This document shows, one piece after another, positions 5,100 through 9,034 of a stretch of 9,034 nt of DNA. The stretch spans positions 1-9,034 of the forward strand of contig CAMJHX010000043.1 in NCBI GenBank assembly GCA_946405655.1, written 5' to 3'. The position numbers and the translations under genes are program-made. This stretch comes from an uncultured Clostridia bacterium. Lineage in GTDB: Bacteria; Bacillota; Clostridia; Oscillospirales; Oscillospiraceae. Under the pieces are notes generated by a model. It made no database searches, was not told where the DNA came from, and saw only the letters and a list, made by a program, of their open reading frames with translations. Position 1 is the stretch's first letter, and each line of letters opens with the position of its first letter.

Positions 5100-6653
5100 A
5101 TGGGACTGACCACAGTCACGCTGCATCTGCTCGGCGCGCCGACAGCGGAACTGCAGGCACAGTTGCTTCCGGACGATCTCCTGCGCACACAGAATGCGCC
5201 GTGGCTCGGCGTGACGCCGCGCTCTGCGCTGGAAGTCAAGCGATTGGAAAAGCTTGCGCGCAAGCTCACGAAGGAGGATGACTCACGCGCAGCCATCGTG
5301 TTTTTCTGGTTTGACGACGATGTGTTTCACTGCGATTTTTACCGTGAGGGACGGCGAAGAGCCTCCTGCATCAGCGCGGAATCGTGGGCAAAGCTCGGCA
5401 AACAGCTGAACCTGCTCTACGGTGAGGACGCCCCGGCGAAGGCGTTTCGCTATGCCGGACGGTGCGTCGATCTTGAGGAGCAGCTTGCACTTATGGAGGA
5501 GACGGTCGGCACGGCGCTGTTGGACGATCCGGAGGACGAGCCGCGCGTTGTGCCGCGCTCAGACCAGACGCTCCACGCTATCAAAGCGCGCGAAGCCGCC
5601 CTTCGCCGCAGACCGAACCGATACCGGCTCACGGAGGTGCCGCAGGACGCGTGGCCGGAATATATGCGCGCGAAGCATCGTCTGTATGAGCACCTGCGTC
5701 CGCAGTGGCAAAGCAATGCTGCGGCGGAGATCCGCTTCAGCGCCGGCGTTCCCTCCTATACTGCGCCCTATCATCCGTACTTGATCGGCGTGCGTAATTT
5801 CCGGATGAATGATTCTGGCCAGTGGCTGTGTTATGACGCGCGGAAAGATCAGATGACCATGTTTTCGTCAGACGATGCGTTTCCTCGATTGCTCTGGCAG
5901 ACGAAGCAGGGCAATTTCGTCTGCATGTTCAGCGGTTCAAACAAGGTGTCCTGCGTCCGGCCGAACGGCACGGAGGCATGGCGCTTCGCGCCGAACGCCG
6001 GGGAGAATCATACGATCTATGTGGTCGGCGTGTTCAGCGACGGCAGTATTCTGCTCGCGGACAGTGCCCCGTGGTGGGAAGAGAGCCGGGCTTGGATGGT
6101 TGACGGCGTGACCGGAGCCGTCACAGCACAGGCGCAATTGCCCTGCTCACAGGAGTTCCGGTTGTGCTGCGCAGTCAATGGCGTTGGCGCCGTGGGCTAT
6201 GACCTCACGCAATCAGCGCTGATTGTGCTGGATGAAACGCTGTGCGAGAAGGCGCGTTGGAGCGCGTCAGCTTTGTTTCAGGGGTTCCGTGAGGAGCAGA
6301 TTACCGGTGACAGAGTCTGGACGCAGGGGACGCCGAATCGACCAGTGAAGATCATCGATTTGCAGACTGGGGAGGAGACGCGGATCAAGCTCGAGATTCC
6401 GGCGTATGTTCTGAGCGTTCTGTCGGACGGGCGTATCCTTGCGTCCGATCAGAAGAGAAAAACCGTGTCCATGTTTGATGCCTGCGGGACGCTGTCCGCC
6501 CGCTTTACCCTCCAAGGCTTGGTGCGAACGGTTGTAGAGGAGAAAGGCCGTGTCCTTCTTGTAGAGCTGCGCAATCTGGAGGAGTATTTCGTGACATGTG
6601 AGGAGACACTCGACGCATTTTCCGCCCACGTCTGGCGGTTGGATGAGATATAA
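5100..6653 (+). CDS. Uncharacterised protein with probable C-terminal beta-propeller
   Basis: A 517-residue protein I do not recognise. No signal peptide or membrane segment is visible and about a dozen cysteines are scattered through it, which suggests a cytosolic protein. Residues 1-125 look like a globular alpha/beta domain with a hydrophobic strand followed by aspartates (66-74, A-I-V-F-F-W-F-D-D) and a second half rich in Trp, Leu and Tyr. Residues 125-210 are helical and charged (E-E-Q-L-A-L-M-E-E, K-A-R-E-A-A-L-R-R-R). From about 225 the chain repeats a strand pattern roughly every 40 residues: G-Q-W-L-C-Y-D, G-N-F-V-C-M-F, D-G-S-I-L-L-A-D, G-V-G-A-V-G-Y-D, D-R-V-W-T-Q-G, D-G-R-I-L-A-S-D and G-R-V-L-L-V-E. 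Seven such units suggest a seven-bladed PQQ/NHL/WD-like propeller; P-N-G-T-E-A-W-R-F (288-296) resembles a PQQ-type blade. Codon use looks less biased than in ftsH. It is divergently transcribed from ftsH with its own promoter and terminator; function unknown. Confidence 0.85.
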   Translation: MGLTTVTLHLLGAPTAELQAQLLPDDLLRTQNAPWLGVTPRSALEVKRLEKLARKLTKEDDSRAAIVFFWFDDDVFHCDFYREGRRRASCISAESWAKLGKQLNLLYGEDAPAKAFRYAGRCVDLEEQLALMEETVGTALLDDPEDEPRVVPRSDQTLHAIKAREAALRRRPNRYRLTEVPQDAWPEYMRAKHRLYEHLRPQWQSNAAAEIRFSAGVPSYTAPYHPYLIGVRNFRMNDSGQWLCYDARKDQMTMFSSDDAFPRLLWQTKQGNFVCMFSGSNKVSCVRPNGTEAWRFAPNAGENHTIYVVGVFSDGSILLADSAPWWEESRAWMVDGVTGAVTAQAQLPCSQEFRLCCAVNGVGAVGYDLTQSALIVLDETLCEKARWSASALFQGFREEQITGDRVWTQGTPNRPVKIIDLQTGEETRIKLEIPAYVLSVLSDGRILASDQKRKTVSMFDACGTLSARFTLQGLVRTVVEEKGRVLLVELRNLEEYFVTCEETLDAFSAHVWRLDEI

Positions 6654-6654
6654 G

Positions 6655-6684
6655 AAAACCCCGCTGCACCGCAGCGGGGTTTTT
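6655..6684. terminator. Bidirectional rho-independent terminator
   Basis: A perfect 13-bp inverted repeat (6655-6667 with 6671-6683, loop ACC) has A4 at its left edge and T5 at its right. It starts 2 bp after the stop at 6653 and ends 11 bp from the stop of the convergent gene at 6695. Both transcripts would form a GC-rich stem ending in U residues, so one element can end both genes. Confidence 0.93.
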
Positions 6685-6694
6685 ATATGCATTG

Positions 6695-7546
6695 TCACGG
6701 GCACACGTGCGTGCGCACGCAGTTGAACCAGGCCTTCAGACCGTCGGCGGACAGATGCATGCCGTCGCCGTTCTGGAAGTTCTCGGGCAGGAACCCGTCC
6801 GTTCCTGCGAGCTCGAATGCCGCGTCGAGATATTTCACATTGTTCTCGACCGCCGCCTCCGCAATCCACTGATTCACGCGGTTGATGACCTCGAAGGTAA
6901 TATCCTCATACTGGTAGCTTCGTGCCACCGGTGTGAGCGAGGAGAGGATGACCTTCGTCTCCGGACTCTCGGCTTGAATGGCGGTCACGACGTCCTTAAT
7001 CGCGGCCTTGAGCGCGGTCTCGGTGATGAGGTTCGCGTTGTCCGTGCTCGGGAGGATCACCATCGTCGCCGGGCGGTTGACGAACGCAATGTCGCCGAAG
7101 GGCGCGTTGTTGCCGGTCACGGGGGAGACGAACGTGACGCTCGAGAGGGAATTGAGATCCATCACACCGCTCTCGGGACACCAGACCTGCTGATCCTTTT
7201 CGGGGCCGGCGAGGAGCGTCTCAGAATTGAGGAGCTTGAGCGCACTGTCACCGAGGAAATACATGGTGTTCACGTAGTCGCCCGAGGCGGGATCGGTCTG
7301 CGTGAGGGCTGCGGGGGAGTCGATCTTCTGGATCGGGTTCGGCGCCGGTGTCTCAACGGGCTCCGCGCTCTCCAGCGCATCCGGCGCGAGACTGACCTCC
7401 GGAGTCGCCGCGACGGTGCGGTCCACGCCGCCGCGCGGAATGTTGCCGAGCACGCTCGTGAAGATCAGGCAGCCGAGCGCCAGCGCGAGACACAGCATGA
7501 TCCCGAAGGACCAGATGCGTTTGCCTGTTTGGTTCTTTTTCTTCAT
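6695..7546 (-). CDS. Membrane-anchored SGNH/GDSL-type hydrolase
   Basis: A 283-residue protein with a basic N-terminus (M-K-K-K), one membrane segment at about 11-34, a Pro/Ala/Glu-rich linker (about 45-90) and an extracytoplasmic SGNH-like domain. Block I is F-L-G-D-S-A (98-102) with S101 as likely nucleophile; block V is G-D-G-M-H-L-S (260-266), giving the D261/H264 pair. The family's block III G-x-N-D is replaced by P-S-T-D-N (166-170), so activity could be altered. The membrane segment contains a Cys at 26, but A-L-G-C is a poor lipobox, so a transmembrane anchor is preferred. The ATG at 7546 is chosen because it has a GGTGG site 6 bp upstream; a TTG at 7582 would lie inside the preceding terminator hairpin. 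Family members deacylate cell-envelope sugars or lipids; the substrate here is unknown. Confidence 0.85.
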   Translation of the reverse strand: MKKKNQTGKRIWSFGIMLCLALALGCLIFTSVLGNIPRGGVDRTVAATPEVSLAPDALESAEPVETPAPNPIQKIDSPAALTQTDPASGDYVNTMYFLGDSALKLLNSETLLAGPEKDQQVWCPESGVMDLNSLSSVTFVSPVTGNNAPFGDIAFVNRPATMVILPSTDNANLITETALKAAIKDVVTAIQAESPETKVILSSLTPVARSYQYEDITFEVINRVNQWIAEAAVENNVKYLDAAFELAGTDGFLPENFQNGDGMHLSADGLKAWFNCVRTHVCP

Positions 7547-7560
7547 AGCAAACCACCAAT

Positions 7561-7595
7561 TTTTAAGAAGGGCGCGTTGCAATCACAACGCGCCC
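7561..7595 (-). terminator. Terminator hairpin after the EF-G-like gene
   Basis: GGGCGCGTTG (7570-7579) and CAACGCGCCC (7586-7595) form a perfect 10-bp stem with a six-base loop, 14 bp past the EF-G-like stop on the - strand. The tract after it reads CTTCTTAAAAA, poor in U, so termination may be partial. No convincing separate promoter lies between it and the hydrolase start, so read-through may express that gene. Confidence 0.65.
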
Positions 7596-7609
7596 GGTGA
7601 AGTTGTTTC

Positions 7610-9034
7610 TTACTCCTGTTCAGCCTTGGACTCTTCGATGACCTTCTGCTGCACGTTGCCGGGAGCTTCCTCGTAACGCACGAACTTGCAGCTGAAGGAG
7701 CCGCGGCCCTGCGTCATGGAGCGCAGGTCGATGGTGTAGGAGCTCATCTCCGCCATCGGAACCTCAGCCTCGACGATCTGCATGCCGTCCTCGGCGTTCA
7801 TGCCGAGCACGGTGCCGCGGCGCTTGGAGGAGATATCGCTCATGATATCGCCCAGATTCGCATCGGGGATCGTGACCTTCAGCAGGCCAATGGGCTCCAT
7901 GATGGTCGGCTTCGCCTTCGGAATGCCGTCCTGATAGGCGAGACGGGCGGCCGTCTGGAACGCCATATCGTTGGAGTCGACGGGGTGATAGGAGCCGTCG
8001 TACAGGGTGGCCTTCAGGCCGACCAGCGGGTAGCCCGCGAGGACACCCTTCTGCACCGCATTGCGCAGACCCTTTTCGACAGAGGGGAAGAAGTTCTTCG
8101 GCACGGAGCCGCCGAACACTTCCTCGGCGAAGATCAGCTCGTCGCTCTCCTCCTGGGGCTCGAAGCGGATCCACACGTCACCAAACTGGCCGCTGCCGCC
8201 GGACTGCTTCTTGTGGCGGCCATGAGCCTCGACCTTGCCCTTGATCTTCTCGCGGTAAGCCACGCGGGCGGGCTTGAGCTCGGTTTCAACACCGAAGCGG
8301 CTCTTGAGCTTGGAGCAGAGCACGTCGACCTGGATATCGCCGGCGCCGGAGATGACCATCTGATGGGTCTCGGCGTTGTTGACGAGCGTGAAGGAGATGT
8401 CCTCCTCGTTCAGACGGGCGAGACCGGAAGCAACCTTGTCGTCCTGACCCTTCGTCTTGGGGGAGATGGCCATGGAGTAGACGGGCTCGGCGATCTCGAT
8501 GGCGGGGAACTCAACCTCGTTCTTCGCGTCGCAGACGGTGTCGCCGGTCTTCCAGTCCATCTTGCCGATGGCGACGATGTCGCCGCAGCAGGCTTCCTTG
8601 ACCTCAGTGTTCTTCTTGCCGCACATGGTGTACATACGGCCGAGCTTATCGTTGCTGCCGGTGCGCACGTTGCGCAGCGTGAGATCGCTCGTGACCTTGC
8701 CGGCCATGACCTTGATGAAGGAATACTTGCCGAACTGGTCGGAGATCGTCTTGAAAACGAACGCGGCCACAGGCGCCTCGGGCTTGCACTCCTCGTCCGC
8801 CGGGGTGGGGACGTAGTCCACGATGGCCTGCATGAGAGCCTCGGTGCCGATGCCGTTCAGGGCAGCGCCGGCGAAGACGGGGATGAAGTCGCGGCTCAGA
8901 ACGCCGAGACGGATGCCCTTGACAGCCTCTTCTTCAGTGAGATCCATCTCCTCGAGGAACTTCTCCATGAGCTCCTCATCGGAGACAGAGGCACCCTCGA
9001 GCAGCTCCATGCGCAGATCGTCGACCTTGCCGGC
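7610..9034 (-). CDS. Elongation factor G-like GTPase (EF-G2 type), C-terminal part
   Basis: The frame is open to the window edge, giving 474 residues of a protein that would normally be near 690. The GTP-binding G1-G5 motifs lie outside; the fragment starts in the last part of the G domain (S-D-E-E-L-M-E-K-F, about 18-26). Domain II spans about 88-165, III about 175-250, IV about 250-375 and V about 375-450. Domain IV holds K-K-Q-S-G-G-S-G-Q-F-G-D-V-W (275-288), where housekeeping EF-G usually has R-Q-S-G-G-R-G-Q-Y-G-H, and the tip loop S-Y-H-P-V-D-S (348-354) keeps the conserved His. This wording fits the EF-G-like paralogue family rather than FusA or Tet(M)-type ribosomal protection proteins. 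It probably acts at the ribosome, in translocation or a conditional role. The TAA stop is followed by a hairpin. Identity as EF-G-like is firm; the paralogue type is likely. Confidence 0.93.
   Translation of the reverse strand, partial: AGKVDDLRMELLEGASVSDEELMEKFLEEMDLTEEEAVKGIRLGVLSRDFIPVFAGAALNGIGTEALMQAIVDYVPTPADEECKPEAPVAAFVFKTISDQFGKYSFIKVMAGKVTSDLTLRNVRTGSNDKLGRMYTMCGKKNTEVKEACCGDIVAIGKMDWKTGDTVCDAKNEVEFPAIEIAEPVYSMAISPKTKGQDDKVASGLARLNEEDISFTLVNNAETHQMVISGAGDIQVDVLCSKLKSRFGVETELKPARVAYREKIKGKVEAHGRHKKQSGGSGQFGDVWIRFEPQEESDELIFAEEVFGGSVPKNFFPSVEKGLRNAVQKGVLAGYPLVGLKATLYDGSYHPVDSNDMAFQTAARLAYQDGIPKAKPTIMEPIGLLKVTIPDANLGDIMSDISSKRRGTVLGMNAEDGMQIVEAEVPMAEMSSYTIDLRSMTQGRGSFSCKFVRYEEAPGNVQQKVIEESKAEQE

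Noticed and set aside
7547..7582. TTG start at 7582 adding 12 residues to the SGNH-like protein
   Set aside because: The codon lies in the loop of the terminator hairpin and has no ribosome site; ATG at 7546 followed by a lysine-rich start and membrane segment is more natural.
7561..7588. TTGTGA/TAAAAA promoter-like pair with 17-bp spacing on the - strand before the SGNH-like gene
   Set aside because: It overlaps the terminator stem and would place the transcript start on the ribosome site, leaving almost no leader.
6692..7600. A 302-codon open frame on the + strand opposite the SGNH-like gene
   Set aside because: It is a shadow of the gene with the GDS and DxxH blocks and would begin just beyond a strong terminator.
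1..9034. tRNA, rRNA, CRISPR array, transposase, phage gene or defence system
   Set aside because: I looked for tRNA-like cloverleaf ends, regularly spaced repeats, and integrase or transposase motifs and saw none; coding density leaves only short gaps.

Overview
The window is GC-rich, densely coding bacterial DNA with strong Shine-Dalgarno sequences (AAGGAG and AAGGAGG) and short gene spacings. The gene content is a DUF362 protein, a small ABM-fold protein, a CMD-cupin fusion, a short flavodoxin, a HEIGH-type FtsH and a second-type EF-G. Together with a GTAGGGG-type intergenic repeat, this points to a high-GC anaerobic Clostridia lineage, most likely Oscillospirales (Oscillospiraceae/Ruminococcaceae type). 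That placement is inferred from protein character and remembered sequence style, not from a search; genus is not claimed.

Region 1 (1-2944, + strand) is a tight five-gene cluster: the C-terminal end of a flavin reductase-like protein, an ABM-fold small protein, a carboxymuconolactone decarboxylase-like/cupin fusion, a DUF362 protein and a flavodoxin. Spacings are 1, 13, 27 and 14 bp, so it is almost certainly one transcript whose promoter lies upstream of the window. Every member belongs to a redox, flavin or quinone-type family, which suggests one reductive pathway or stress-response module; the substrate is unknown.

Region 2 (2945-3129) separates this cluster from a convergent gene. It holds a compact structured element of about 151 bp: imperfect 25-bp terminal inverted repeats around a near-perfect long hairpin followed by a T tract. 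It looks like a dispersed non-coding repeat that also serves as a terminator.

Region 3 (3130-4944, - strand) is a complete ftsH, a membrane AAA+ zinc protease. A 155-bp divergent promoter region (4945-5099) carries a plausible sigma-A-type promoter for each direction. On the + strand follows a 517-residue protein of unknown function (5100-6653), probably a cytosolic N-terminal domain joined to a seven-bladed beta-propeller. A strong, symmetrical terminator (6655-6684) closes it and also the convergent gene on the other side.

Region 4 (6695-9034, - strand) holds a membrane-anchored SGNH/GDSL-type hydrolase and, upstream of it and cut by the window edge, the C-terminal two thirds of an EF-G-like translation factor. 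A hairpin lies between the two. No RNA genes, CRISPR arrays, transposases or phage genes were seen, and no stretch above 300 bp lacks a gene.
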